A DNA stretch of 64,000 bases from Amycolatopsis camponoti (GTDB lineage Bacteria; Actinomycetota; Actinomycetes; Mycobacteriales; Pseudonocardiaceae), in assembly GCF_902497555.1 (NCBI RefSeq), contig NZ_CABVGP010000002.1:2802501-2866500 (forward strand). Reading direction: 5' to 3'. The position numbers and the translations under genes are program-made. A model generated the notes under the pieces. That model made no database searches. It was not told the DNA's origin and saw only the letters and a program-made list of their open reading frames with translations. The stretch's first letter is position 1, and the number at the start of each line of letters is the position of its first letter. Below are positions 16,129-24,986 of the stretch, in pieces.

Positions 16129-17083
16129 ACTGCGGCTGAGGGTAACGGAGACCACCGACCTCACACCCACCGTCCGTCGTTTCGCCCTGCAGGACCCCGA
16201 GGGGCTCACGCTACCGCCGTATGAGCCGGGCGCGCACATCGTGGTGACCACCCCGGCCGGTCACAGGCGCAGTTACAGCCTGGTCGATCCAGGTGGTGCC
16301 CGGCCGCGAGAGTATGTCGTGTGCGTGCGCCGCGACGGCGGCGGCCGAGGCGGTTCGGTGAGTGTGCACGATGACGTGGCCGTGGACACCGATCTCGTGG
16401 TATCCATGCCGGCCAACAGGTTTCCGCTCCGACCTTCTCCCCGGTACCTGTTCGTCGCCGGAGGCATCGGCATCACGCCGCTGCGGGCGATGGTGCGCCG
16501 ATTGCGGGCCGAGGGCAAGACCGGTGTGCGGCTTCTCTATCTGACGCAGTGCGCTGAGGAAACGGCATTCCTCGAGGAGTTCGACGGCCCGGAGGACACT
16601 GTGCACCACAGTGACGACGGTGGCCTTCTCGACTTGTGGCCGTACTTTGCCGTTCCGGACGACGATGTGCGCATCTACTGCTGCGGGCCCGCTCCACTCA
16701 TGCGGACCGTGCAGGCGCTGACGGCACATTGGCGGATGAGCCGGATCCACATGGAGGAGTTCGCGGCCCCGCACAGCGGGATTTCCGTGCCCTTCACGGC
16801 GGTCTGGGCTCCCGACGGCCGCCGGGTGGACGTTCCCGCGCACCTGTCGCTACTCGCCGCCCTGCGCCGGGCCGGCGTTCCGGTCACCTCGTCTTGTGAG
16901 GCCGGCGTTTGCGGCACCTGCCGCCTCGAGGTCCTCGAAGGTGAGGTCGACCACCGCGACTCCGTGTTGACCGAACGAGAGAAGCTCTCAAGCATGCTGG
17001 CCTGTGTGTCGCGCGCCAAGTCCACCGAGATCGCAGTTGCGCCGCATCTGGTGGTGTCTCAGTATTCTTCTGCCGATGACTGA
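16121..17083 (+). CDS. PDR/VanB-family oxidoreductase with C-terminal 2Fe-2S ferredoxin domain
   Basis: About 320 residues from a likely TTG at 16121; an in-frame ATG at 16049 overlaps the MOSC gene deeply. The order is flavin-binding barrel (RSYSLVDPG), NAD-binding domain (AGGIGITPLRAM, CCGPAPLM), then a plant-type 2Fe-2S domain with C-x4-C-x2-C (SCEAGVCGTC) and a fourth Cys in LACVSR. Such proteins pass electrons from NADH to an oxygenase. Here the partner is probably the MOSC protein: E. coli YcbX carries MOSC and 2Fe-2S in one chain, and this pair may be the split form. Confidence 0.9.
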   Translation: MSELRLRVTETTDLTPTVRRFALQDPEGLTLPPYEPGAHIVVTTPAGHRRSYSLVDPGGARPREYVVCVRRDGGGRGGSVSVHDDVAVDTDLVVSMPANRFPLRPSPRYLFVAGGIGITPLRAMVRRLRAEGKTGVRLLYLTQCAEETAFLEEFDGPEDTVHHSDDGGLLDLWPYFAVPDDDVRIYCCGPAPLMRTVQALTAHWRMSRIHMEEFAAPHSGISVPFTAVWAPDGRRVDVPAHLSLLAALRRAGVPVTSSCEAGVCGTCRLEVLEGEVDHRDSVLTEREKLSSMLACVSRAKSTEIAVAPHLVVSQYSSADD

Positions 17084-17099
17084 AGTCTGCGGCGTGCGG

Positions 17100-17732
17100 T
17101 CAGCGTCTGGAGAGGGGTAGCCGGGCGGCCGGTGGAAGTGGCGTCGGGACGGGGTCGGCCTGGAACGACTGCATCATCAGGGCCGTGAGGCGGCGTGATG
17201 CTGCCACCCGCATCTGGGGTGTCTCGGCTCGGATGCCTTCGTTGGCCATCAACGCCAGGGCGATGTCCTCCAGCACGAAATCCGCACGCAGGCGGCCTGC
17301 TTCCTTCGCGCGCCGGACCAGTTCGAGCAGCTGACGCAGCGTGCGGTCGCGATTCGCGGCGGATTCGAGCGCGTTGGGAAGCTGCGAGGTGAACGCACGG
17401 GCGAAGCCCCGGTCGAGGGCGTGCAATTCCATGAGCTTCTCGATCACCGACCGGAACCCGCTCCACGGGTCGCCCGCCTCCAGGCCTTCGTCCACGATCG
17501 CCGAGCAGGTGGCCATCTGCTCGGCGAAGGCCTCGGTCAGCAGCGCTTCCTTGGTGGGGAAGTGCCGGTAGACCGTCGCGGCGCCGACCTCGGCGCGCCG
17601 AGCGATCTCTCGGATCGGCACGTCCAGGCCGTCGGCGGCGAAGGCGGCGCGGGCGACCACAAGGATGCGCTCGCGGTTGTCGCGAGCGTCCGAACGGAGG
17701 TGCGCTCTCACTTGGGTCGTCACCGCTCTCAT
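17100..17732 (-). CDS. TetR-family transcriptional regulator
   Basis: 210 residues. The HTH is IREIARRAEVGAATVYRHFPTK, and the C-terminal half resembles the SbtR-like/TetR_C group (ALMANEGIRAETPQ). It is divergent from the quinone-oxidoreductase-like gene at 17772 with only 39 bp between the start codons, so it very likely controls that gene. The palindrome TTAGCTAA sits in that gap. A longer frame that continues to 19382 covers antisense of the next genes and is not real. Confidence 0.9.
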   Translation of the reverse strand: MRAVTTQVRAHLRSDARDNRERILVVARAAFAADGLDVPIREIARRAEVGAATVYRHFPTKEALLTEAFAEQMATCSAIVDEGLEAGDPWSGFRSVIEKLMELHALDRGFARAFTSQLPNALESAANRDRTLRQLLELVRRAKEAGRLRADFVLEDIALALMANEGIRAETPQMRVAASRRLTALMMQSFQADPVPTPLPPAARLPLSRR

Positions 17733-17733
17733 A

Positions 17734-17741
17734 TTAGCTAA
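17734..17741. promoter_or_regulatory. short palindrome in a divergent promoter
   Basis: TTAGCTAA, the only AT-rich palindrome in the 39-bp TetR/oxidoreductase gap. It may be an operator core or part of a -10 element. Confidence 0.3.
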
Positions 17742-17771
17742 ACGGACGGGGTGCTTCGTTACGGTCGTCGT

Positions 17772-18722
17772 ATGAGAGCAGTCCAGTTCACCGAGTACGG
17801 TCCGCCCGGCGTTGTCCATGTCGCCGACGTGGAGGCGCCGCACGCCGGTCCGGGCGAGATCCGCGTCGCTGTGCGGGTCTCCGGAGTCGCGTCCGGGGAA
17901 GTCCGCATCCGCTCCGGGGCGCTGCGCGAGGTGGTGCCTGTGACATTCCCCTTCCGGACCGGGTTCGACGCCGCAGGTGTGGTGGACGAGGTCGGCGCCG
18001 GCGTCACCGGGGTGGGCGTCGGCGACGAGGTGTTCGGCATGACCACCACAGCCATGCGCGGCGCCAACGCGGATTTCGCGATCCTGGCCGCTTGGGCACC
18101 CAAACCGGCCGCGTGGAGCTGGGAGGAAGCGGGCGGCGCGGCCGGCAGCGTCGAGACGGCCACCCGGGTACTCGACCGGCTCGCGGTCAGGGCCGGGCAC
18201 ACCGTGCTCATCCAGGGCGCGGCCGGCGCGGTGGGCACGATCGCCGTCCAGCTCGCGGTCGGCCGCGGCGCCACCGTCATCGGCACCGCGAGCGAGCACA
18301 ACCACGACATCCTGCGTGCTCTCGGTGCGGAGCCGACGACGTACGGGGCGGGGCTGGCCGAACGAGTACGCGTGCTGGCCCCCGCTGGGGTGGATGCGGT
18401 GTTCGACTGCGCCGGAGGGTCGTTGCCGGACCTCATCGCCATCGCCGGTGACCCGGCGCGTGTGGTGACGATCGCCGACCTCACCGCGGCGGCCTACGGC
18501 GTGCACCTCTCGCACGGAGCACCGTCTGACAACACGGGCGCGGCGGTGGGAGCCGGCGCCGACCCGCTCGCGGTGCACGGCCTCGCGATCGCGGTCACGC
18601 TCGCCGGCGAGGGCCGGCTGCGGGTGCCGGTCGCCGCGGCGTTCCCGCTCGCCGAGGCCGCGGCCGCGCACGAACTGAGCGAAAGCCGCCATGCCCCCGG
18701 AAAGATTGTCCTGGTGAGCTGA
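17772..18722 (+). CDS. NADP-dependent quinone-oxidoreductase-like alcohol dehydrogenase (MDR superfamily)
   Basis: 316 residues with an N-terminal GroES-like domain (FTEYGPPGVVHVAD) and a Rossmann fold with AGAVGTIAVQLAV. The catalytic zinc ligands of classical ADHs are absent, so it belongs to the quinone-oxidoreductase branch. It likely reduces an electrophilic enone or quinone with NADPH. The TetR divergent from it suggests induction by such a compound. Two related enzymes occur at 40044 and 46495. Confidence 0.9.
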   Translation: MRAVQFTEYGPPGVVHVADVEAPHAGPGEIRVAVRVSGVASGEVRIRSGALREVVPVTFPFRTGFDAAGVVDEVGAGVTGVGVGDEVFGMTTTAMRGANADFAILAAWAPKPAAWSWEEAGGAAGSVETATRVLDRLAVRAGHTVLIQGAAGAVGTIAVQLAVGRGATVIGTASEHNHDILRALGAEPTTYGAGLAERVRVLAPAGVDAVFDCAGGSLPDLIAIAGDPARVVTIADLTAAAYGVHLSHGAPSDNTGAAVGAGADPLAVHGLAIAVTLAGEGRLRVPVAAAFPLAEAAAAHELSESRHAPGKIVLVS

Positions 18723-18802
18723 TCGGACGCGTGTCGAGTCTGGCGAAGAACTCCTGTTTGGACAGTCGCGAACGCAATCCCTTGCCCATGGTGTCGTCGC
18801 CG

Positions 18803-19423
18803 TCAGTCGACGACTGTTTCCGTCGCGACGGCGCTTCGGCGACGTCGGATGTAGCGGACGGCTTCGATCGCACCGGTCACCACGAACGCGAGCCCGACAC
18901 CGACGGCGATCCCGAGCAGGGTGTCCTCCTGGAACACCACGCCACCGAGGTAGCCGGTGAGCGCGGTGTAAGCACTCCACGTGGCGGTGGCGAATCCGAC
19001 GAACAACGCGTACTTGCCCAGCGGGTAGCCGACGATGCCGGTGGACAAGGTGGCCAGGTAGCGGCCGACCGGGATGAACCGCGTGGTCACGAGGATGAAG
19101 CCGCCGCGTGCCTCGAGTTCGCGAGCGAACCAGTCGTGCGCCGCGCGTCGTTTCGTCCCGGGTGGCAGTCGCCGGAGCACTCGCAGCCCGAGCAGTCGTC
19201 CGGCCACGTAAGGGATGAGGTCGCCGAGGAAGGCGCCGAAGGCCGTGGCGGCGATGACGAGCACGATGTCGGTCTGCCCGCCGGCGGCGTAGACACCGGC
19301 GACGATCACGACGGCCTCGCTGGGGATCAGCGGGAGGAAGGAGTCCAAGCAGGACACCGCGATGAGCACGGCGTACAGCCATGGGGAGGTGATGAGCGAT
19401 TCGGCCAGCTCCAGCCAGTCCAT
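18803..19423 (-). CDS. DedA-family membrane protein
   Basis: 206 residues from ATG 19423 (MDWLELAESL), the usual DedA length. It shows the early re-entrant loop LDSFLPLIPSEAVVIVAG, the middle FGAFLGDLIPYVAGRLLG, and the FIPVGRYLATLSTGIVG segment with the conserved Arg and Gly, then C-terminal membrane helices and a basic tail. DedA proteins are linked to lipid-carrier or phospholipid flipping and membrane-potential upkeep. An upstream in-frame start would add 44 hydrophilic residues that look non-coding. Confidence 0.9.
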   Translation of the reverse strand: MDWLELAESLITSPWLYAVLIAVSCLDSFLPLIPSEAVVIVAGVYAAGGQTDIVLVIAATAFGAFLGDLIPYVAGRLLGLRVLRRLPPGTKRRAAHDWFARELEARGGFILVTTRFIPVGRYLATLSTGIVGYPLGKYALFVGFATATWSAYTALTGYLGGVVFQEDTLLGIAVGVGLAFVVTGAIEAVRYIRRRRSAVATETVVD

Positions 19424-19735
19424 CACGGGCTGCCGCTCTTCGTCACGAGGTGCAGATGGATTGTCACGAGGAATCCCTTCCGGAGCGGTCGTCTGTACAT
19501 CATCGAAGTGCGGACCGCGTAACACCCGCTGCCGCGACGTTAAAGAACGGTTCAAGCATCGGCAATGACAAGTTTGTCAACATGTGTTTGAGCCTCAGGC
19601 AATCGGGAGTGCGCGCCGGACAAGCCGATTATCACAAGTGAAAGAATTTTGTACCAATATTGCACTGGTGTGAATCGGCTGCGGTTCCTACTGTCGACCC
19701 GGCACCCGCATCCCGCTCACCGAGGAGGAGACATC
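19424..19735. promoter_or_regulatory. 312-bp intergenic region with AT-rich promoter and palindrome
   Basis: No gene is seen. The middle is much less GC-rich than the rest of the window. It holds TGACAA-GT-TTGTCA (19566-19579, perfect arms) and CAATATTG (19655-19662). It probably contains the promoter and operator of the rightward acyl-CoA synthetase and perhaps of the leftward DedA gene. Confidence 0.45.
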
Positions 19736-21436
19736 GTGAACGCGACTGGCGCGTACCGGCAGAGCAGGGACCAGCTGCTGCACCTGCGTGGCGAGCACGA
19801 CCGCGCGGTAGCCGAGTTCCGATGGCCGGAACTCGGTCCGCGGTTCAACTGGGCAGTGGACTGGTTCGACGTCATCGCGGCCGGCAACGACCATCCGGCT
19901 CTCGTCGTCGTGGAGGAGGACGGGTCCGCGACCGAACGAACCTTCGCCGAGATGTCCCGTGCCTCCGATCGCCTGTCGTCGTGGCTGGCGGCCCGAGGTA
20001 TCCACAAGGGACACTCGGTGCTGCTGATGCTCGGCAACCAGGTCGAGCTGTGGGAAGCGATGCTGGCCATCATGAAGCTGGGAGCGGTGATCGTGCCGAC
20101 CACGACGGCGGTGGGGCCGGCCGACATCGATGACCGGATCGCCCGCGGCGACGTCCGGCACGTGATCTGCAACGCCGCGGACACGGGCAAGTTCGACCAG
20201 GTGCCCGGCGACTACACACGGATCAGCGTCGGTGCGGCCGAGGGCTGGTCCGACCTGCGGGCGGCCGCGCACCTGCAGCACGCCCCCGTCCCGCACCCGG
20301 GCACCACGCCGGACGATCCGTTGCTGTTGTACTTCACCTCCGGTACGACGTCGCGACCCAAGCTGGTCGAACACACGCAGGTTTCCTACCCGGTCGGTCA
20401 TCTGTCCACGATGTACTTCCTGGGCCTGCGGCCCGGCGACGTGCACCTGAACATCTCGTCACCAGGATGGGCCAAGCACGCGTGGTCCTGCTTCTTCGCG
20501 CCGTGGATCGCCGAAGCGACCGTCGTCGTCTACAACTACCGCCGCTTCGACGCCACGGCGTTGCTGGATCAGCTGCGTCGCCGGAAGGTCAGCTCGTTCT
20601 GTGCTCCACCGACTGTCTGGCGCATGCTGATCAATGCCGAGCTCGACGAGCGCCCGGAGGCGCTGCGTGAGACGGTCGCCGCCGGGGAGCCGCTCAACCC
20701 CGAAGTGATCGACCAGGTCCGTCGCGCATGGGGCCTGACCGTACGCGACGGATTCGGCCAGACCGAGACCACCGCCCAGGTCGGCAACACGCCGGGGAGC
20801 GCGGTCCGGCTCGGCTCGATGGGGCGGCCGCTGCCGGGAATTCCCGTCGTCCTCGTCGACCCGGTGACCGGTCGCCTGGTCACCGAATCGGGCGAAGGAG
20901 AACTGTGCCTCGATCTCTCGGCACGGCCGCTACCGCTCATGACCGGCTACCGGGATGACGCCGAACGCAACGCCGAAGCGATGCGCGGTGGCTACTACCA
21001 CACGGGCGACGTGGCGAGGCGCGACACCGACGGCTACATCACTTACGTCGGCCGCACCGACGACGTGTTCAAAGCGAGTGACTACAAGATCAGCCCGTTC
21101 GAACTCGAGTCGACGCTGATCGAGCATCCGGCGGTCGCCGAGGCCGCGGTGGTTCCGGCACCGGATCCTGTCCGGCTGGCTGTGCCCAAGGCGTACGTCG
21201 CGCTGGCACCCGGCCATGAACCGACGAAAGAGACGGCGTTGTCGATACTGCGGTACGCCCGGGAACACCTCGCCCCCTACCAGCGCGTACGGCGACTCGA
21301 GTTCTACGACCTGCCCAAGACCATCTCCGGCAAGATCCGGCGCGTCGAGCTCCGGGCACGCGAGGAAGACCTGGCGGACAGCCCGCAGGCGAGCGCCGAA
21401 TGGCGGGACGACCAGTTCCCGGGTCTCAAGAGCTGA
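19736..21436 (+). CDS. acyl-CoA synthetase, medium-chain/acetyl-CoA-synthetase-like (AMP-binding)
   Basis: 566 residues from GTG 19736, directly behind a GAGGAGGAG ribosome site. The P-loop YFTSGTTSRPKLVEH, the DGFGQTETT adenylation motif, YHTGDVARRD with GRTDDVFK, and the late Lys in KTISGKIRR are all intact. It should make an acyl-adenylate and then the CoA thioester. The order and spacing are closest to the medium-chain/benzoate-type ligases. It is monocistronic; no regulator adjoins it. Confidence 0.9.
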   Translation: MNATGAYRQSRDQLLHLRGEHDRAVAEFRWPELGPRFNWAVDWFDVIAAGNDHPALVVVEEDGSATERTFAEMSRASDRLSSWLAARGIHKGHSVLLMLGNQVELWEAMLAIMKLGAVIVPTTTAVGPADIDDRIARGDVRHVICNAADTGKFDQVPGDYTRISVGAAEGWSDLRAAAHLQHAPVPHPGTTPDDPLLLYFTSGTTSRPKLVEHTQVSYPVGHLSTMYFLGLRPGDVHLNISSPGWAKHAWSCFFAPWIAEATVVVYNYRRFDATALLDQLRRRKVSSFCAPPTVWRMLINAELDERPEALRETVAAGEPLNPEVIDQVRRAWGLTVRDGFGQTETTAQVGNTPGSAVRLGSMGRPLPGIPVVLVDPVTGRLVTESGEGELCLDLSARPLPLMTGYRDDAERNAEAMRGGYYHTGDVARRDTDGYITYVGRTDDVFKASDYKISPFELESTLIEHPAVAEAAVVPAPDPVRLAVPKAYVALAPGHEPTKETALSILRYAREHLAPYQRVRRLEFYDLPKTISGKIRRVELRAREEDLADSPQASAEWRDDQFPGLKS

Positions 21437-21636
21437 ATCCACGGCACGCCGATGTGCGGGCCCTGGCCTGACCCTGCACCGGGACCGGACCAGGGAGATT
21501 CCTTCCAGGTCCCCGTCCGGTGTGCCGTCGCGTCGAGCACCCGTCCCGCCACTTCGACGGCCGCCTTCTCCCGGGGTGAAAGCGCAGCATCCACAGTTGA
21601 CGCCCCCACCGCGGTCGACGCCAGGACGGAGAAACT

Positions 21637-22248
21637 TCACTCTGCCAGGCCCGCTGCCTCATCGGCGGCTTCGTCGACTGCCTTGCCCGCTTTGGCGGCC
21701 AGGTCGGCCAGGTCGGGCAGGTCCGGGTTCAGCTCCCTGGCCCTGGCGGCGAGCCGCTCCACCAGCGCCGCCGAGTTCTGTGCCAGCCGCACCGCGTCGG
21801 CCATCCGGTCGTCCGCGGCCAGCGCTTCGATGTGCCAGGCCAGCCCGGCGAGCGTCTCGTCGTCGGTGTCCGGGGACAGGTAGCCGGACAGTCCCGGCGG
21901 ATACCGTGTGCCAGCGCGCAGTTCGGACAGCGCGGTCACCACCGAGGGCTCGGCGCTGACCGTGTCCAGCAGGTCGATCAGCGCGAACAGCCTGGCCACG
22001 ATCTTCGGCCGGCCGGGGAAGCGGTCCAGCCACCGCACCAGCTCGGCGTCGCCACCGAGGTGCTGCACGATCCGGGTCATCTGCGCGGCGAGCGCGGTGG
22101 GCAGCTCCGCGTGGAACATGGCGATGAGGGCCACCTGGTCGGCCAGCTCGGCCTGGCCGTCCTCGTCCAACTCGTCGGCGACGAACCTCTTGACCAGCTT
22201 CGTGGTGAGAACGAAACCCGGTTTCGGCAGCTGCTCGTGGTCGGTCAT
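21637..22248 (-). CDS. hypothetical all-helical protein
   Basis: 203 residues; I do not recognise the family. The sequence is acidic and Ala/Leu-rich with clear amphipathic helices throughout (VKRFVADELDEDGQAELADQ, ARLFALIDLLDTV) and no signal peptide or membrane segment. Codon use matches the genome, so it is a real gene. The start at 22248 is preceded by a GAAGG site. No operon partner is visible. Confidence 0.75.
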   Translation of the reverse strand: MTDHEQLPKPGFVLTTKLVKRFVADELDEDGQAELADQVALIAMFHAELPTALAAQMTRIVQHLGGDAELVRWLDRFPGRPKIVARLFALIDLLDTVSAEPSVVTALSELRAGTRYPPGLSGYLSPDTDDETLAGLAWHIEALAADDRMADAVRLAQNSAALVERLAARARELNPDLPDLADLAAKAGKAVDEAADEAAGLAE

Positions 22249-22913
22249 GGGCCTTCCAGGTTCGGGACGGCGTCCGCTGTGGACGATGTGTGGGCGGCCC
22301 CCGGATTTTCCTCCTCGACTCAGTGGATTCCAGTCGTCACCACAATTCACCGGCCGGCAGCAGCCGCCGGGGGCCTAGCCGGGGACGAGGAGCGGTTCCG
22401 GCCCCGCCAGGCGTCCCCGCGGGTCCCGTCCGCTCCTTCTGGTCTCACCAGCCTGTCTCGACAATGCATCGGATCGCACCGGCGCCGTACCGACCTGGCA
22501 GGTCCAAAACCAGCACGGCGAACGGGCCTGCCAGACGCATCGGACGGCGCCGCGGACCAGACCGTCCACGGTGGTACTGACCTGGACCACGGCACTCTTC
22601 ACAACTCGCTCGGCCATGCGAGACCAGCGTCCGCCGCCACGAACCAGCACGCTTCGACCTCCCGAGGCCAAAAAAGGTCGCTTCCGGCAAGGTAGTCCTT
22701 CGGGTACTCCGCGTGCTCGAGGTGGCCGAGGACGTCTTCTCGCGATGGCACTGTCCGTCCTGGCTTGGCGGCGATCCACGCGCGCCGGCGAGAAGCCACC
22801 GGTGTAATTCACCGATCGCGGCACACCGGTCGGCCTGGCAGGGTGAATCGGCCCGGCAAATTCCGTCCCCGGTGTCTGAGACGCCGCCCGCCCGCGGCTG
22901 CCATGCTCGGCCC
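22249..22913. other. 665-bp region without a convincing gene
   Basis: Several overlapping frames are open, but none has both family resemblance and normal codon use. The least bad is the short leftward frame at 22599-22799, listed separately. The rest looks like spacer or decayed sequence. Confidence 0.5.
22599..22799 (-). CDS. possible small protein or gene remnant
   Basis: 66 residues with acceptable third-position GC (roughly three quarters by eye) and a plausible sequence rich in Trp and acidic residues (LAGSDLFWPREVEACWF). I recognise no family, and there is no good ribosome site. It may be a fragment of a lost gene. Confidence 0.25.
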   Translation of the reverse strand: MASRRRAWIAAKPGRTVPSREDVLGHLEHAEYPKDYLAGSDLFWPREVEACWFVAADAGLAWPSEL

Positions 22914-23327
22914 ATGGATTACCACCAGTTCGTCGACGAAGTGGCCGAGCGGGCCGACGTCTCGCGAGAACAGGCCGAGGCGCTGACCCGGGCCACCCTG
23001 TGGACGCTGGGCGAACGCATCACCGGCGGGGAGGCTCGCCATATCGCCGGGCAACTCCCCGTGGAGCTGCAGACCCGCCTGATCGCGGCCGAGGAGGAAG
23101 CCGAGGGATTCAGCCTCGACGAGTTCATCCGCCGGACCGCGGAACGGGCCGGCGTGGACCGGGGCACCGCGGACATCGGCACGGCAGCGGTCTTCGCCAC
23201 GCTGCGCGACACGATCAGCGGTGACGACGTCCGCCACATGATGAGCCAGCTGCCGCTGGAGTTCAGGGAAGTGGCACCCGGCCCTCGTCTCTCGGACGTT
23301 CGAGTAACAGGAGGAGACCTACCATGA
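22914..23327 (+). CDS. DUF2267 protein
   Basis: 137 residues made of two similar halves (MDYHQFVDEVAERADVSREQAE and FSLDEFIRRTAERAGVDRGTA), each ending in a QLP motif. This is the DUF2267 layout, seen next to small heat-shock and general-stress genes in many bacteria. The biochemical role is unknown. Its stop overlaps the ATG of the Hsp20 gene (ATGA), so they are translated together. Confidence 0.88.
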   Translation: MDYHQFVDEVAERADVSREQAEALTRATLWTLGERITGGEARHIAGQLPVELQTRLIAAEEEAEGFSLDEFIRRTAERAGVDRGTADIGTAAVFATLRDTISGDDVRHMMSQLPLEFREVAPGPRLSDVRVTGGDLP

Positions 23328-23776
23328 CTCTGCCCGTCAGGCGTTCTGCCGACCAGACGGATCGATGGAACCCCTTACGCGAATTCGAAGATTTTTATCA
23401 CCAGGTGGACCGGCTCGCGCAGTCGGCGCTGGGCACCGCACGGGACGGCGGGCCGTGGCTGCCGGCCGGAGACGTCTCGGAGACCGACGACGCCTACCTG
23501 GTCGAGATCGAACTGCCCGGCGTCCGGCGGGAGGACGTCGACGTCGAGCTTTACGGCAACGAGTTGGTCATCACCGGTGAGCTGAAAGAGCGGGAGCGCA
23601 AGGGTTTGCTCCGCCGCCGCACCCGCAAGGTCGGCGAGTTCGAGTACCGCGTGACGCTGCCCGGCGACATCCGCGCCGAGGGCATCGAGGCATCACTCGA
23701 CAGCGGCGTGCTCACCGTACGCGTCCCGAAGGTGGACGCCGCCAAGCCCAACAAGATCAAGATCACCGGTGGTTGA
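23324..23776 (+). CDS. Hsp20/alpha-crystallin small heat-shock protein
   Basis: 150 residues. The alpha-crystallin domain (about 45-140) has the dimerisation-strand region LPGVRREDVDVELYGNEL and the conserved SGVLTVRVPK, and the tail carries the short IKI that docks neighbouring subunits. It is an ATP-independent holdase. It is in an operon with DUF2267 (overlap) and the Hsp31-like gene (3-bp gap). I saw no HspR (HAIR) box upstream of 22914. Confidence 0.94.
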   Translation: MTLPVRRSADQTDRWNPLREFEDFYHQVDRLAQSALGTARDGGPWLPAGDVSETDDAYLVEIELPGVRREDVDVELYGNELVITGELKERERKGLLRRRTRKVGEFEYRVTLPGDIRAEGIEASLDSGVLTVRVPKVDAAKPNKIKITGG

Positions 23777-23779
23777 CCG

Positions 23780-24499
23780 ATGACCCGAATCCTGATGGTG
23801 CTCTCCGGCAGCGACCACTGGACGCTCAAGGACGGTACCCGGCACCCTACCGGTTACTGGGCCGAGGAGTTCGTCGTACCGCACAACGGGTTCCGCACCC
23901 AGGGTGTCGAGGTGATCGTCGCCACCCCGGGCGGGGTGGCACCGACGGTGGACCAGCGGAGCCTGAACCCGGAGATGGCGGGCGGCGAGAGGAAAGCCAC
24001 CGCGTTCCGCGACTACCTCGACGCGATCGCCACCGAACTGGCCCAGCCGATGGTGCTGGAGCACGCAGTGGGGCACGTCGCCGACTACGACGCCATCTAC
24101 ATTCCCGGCGGGCACGGGCCGATGGAGGATCTGGCCGGCTTCCAGCCGCTGGGCGAGCTCCTCGTCCGGTTCTTCGACACGGGCCGCGTCGTCACGGCGG
24201 TCTGCCACGGTCCGGCGGCACTGCTCTCGGCCAACCGGCGCAACGGCGACTGGCTGTTCGAGGGCAGGCGAATGACGGGGTACACCAACGAGGAGGAGCG
24301 CTTGGTCGGCCTCGCCGACCGCGCGCCGTGGCTGCTGGAGGACCGGCTGCGGGAGCGTGGCGCGGACTTCAAGACGGGCGCGCCGTGGGAGCCGCACGTC
24401 GTGGTGGACGCCAACCTGCTCACCGGCCAGAACCCGGCGTCGTCCCAGGCGGCCACCGACCGGACGTTGAGTGAATTGCGCGTATACAACGCACTGTGA
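23780..24499 (+). CDS. Hsp31-type DJ-1/PfpI protein (chaperone/glyoxalase III-like)
   Basis: 239 residues. The glutamine-amidotransferase-like fold shows IYIPGGHGPMEDL and the nucleophile Cys in AVCHGPAALL, the signature of the Hsp31/HchA and type-1 GATase-like subgroup. Members act as holding chaperones and remove methylglyoxal or protein glycation. Third gene of the stress operon after DUF2267 and Hsp20. Confidence 0.9.
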   Translation: MTRILMVLSGSDHWTLKDGTRHPTGYWAEEFVVPHNGFRTQGVEVIVATPGGVAPTVDQRSLNPEMAGGERKATAFRDYLDAIATELAQPMVLEHAVGHVADYDAIYIPGGHGPMEDLAGFQPLGELLVRFFDTGRVVTAVCHGPAALLSANRRNGDWLFEGRRMTGYTNEEERLVGLADRAPWLLEDRLRERGADFKTGAPWEPHVVVDANLLTGQNPASSQAATDRTLSELRVYNAL

Positions 24500-24709
24500 C
24501 GGCAATATCGACTGAAATCGCGCCGAGCCCGGCGCCGGCTACTACGAACACCTCGGTTACTCGAGTTGTGTTCCTCGGGGTGCGGGCACTGCTTGCGTCC
24601 GGCCGCCAGTTCGACGGTGCGACCGAACTGGGCTGCATCGCCGAAACCAGCGTGCTGCTGGTGCCCGGAAAAGGACTTGGACCCCACCCGGTCCGTCTGG
24701 GCTGAGGGA

Positions 24710-24983
24710 ATGACCGACTCGAGGCGGGGTTCCGGCGAAACGCCGGAGGAGCTGGCAAGCGCGTTGCAGGACCAGGCCAGGAGCGCGGCCACGGCGGCGT
24801 TGCGCACGGGCCTGGAGGACATCGAAGATCGGCACGGCCAGCACGTCGCCGATGAGGTCGCCGCGCTGGTCGACGTCGACGGTGTGTTCGCCGGCCTGAA
24901 CGACCCCGGTCCCGGCTCGCCGGGGACGGTCGCCGGAGGACGGCGACGAGCCGTACGAGTTCACGCCGGTGGGCTCGCTGTAG
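24710..24983 (+). pseudogene. small acidic protein gene with a frameshift
   Basis: From ATG 24710 a well-coded frame gives about 65 residues (TPEELASALQDQARSAATAA onwards). Around 24905-24925 codon quality collapses, and the downstream frame one base over continues sensibly as EDGDEPYEFTPVGSL and a stop at 24981-24983. The total length is not a multiple of three, so one base is extra (or two lost). It is convergent with the WXG/DUF4474 gene. The family is unknown. It could be intact in reality if the indel is a sequencing error. Confidence 0.6.
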
Positions 24984-24986
24984 GGG

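Noticed and set aside
17733..19382. leftward extension of the TetR frame to 760 codons
   Set aside because: The TetR family start fits 17732 exactly; the extension is antisense to the oxidoreductase and overlaps DedA.
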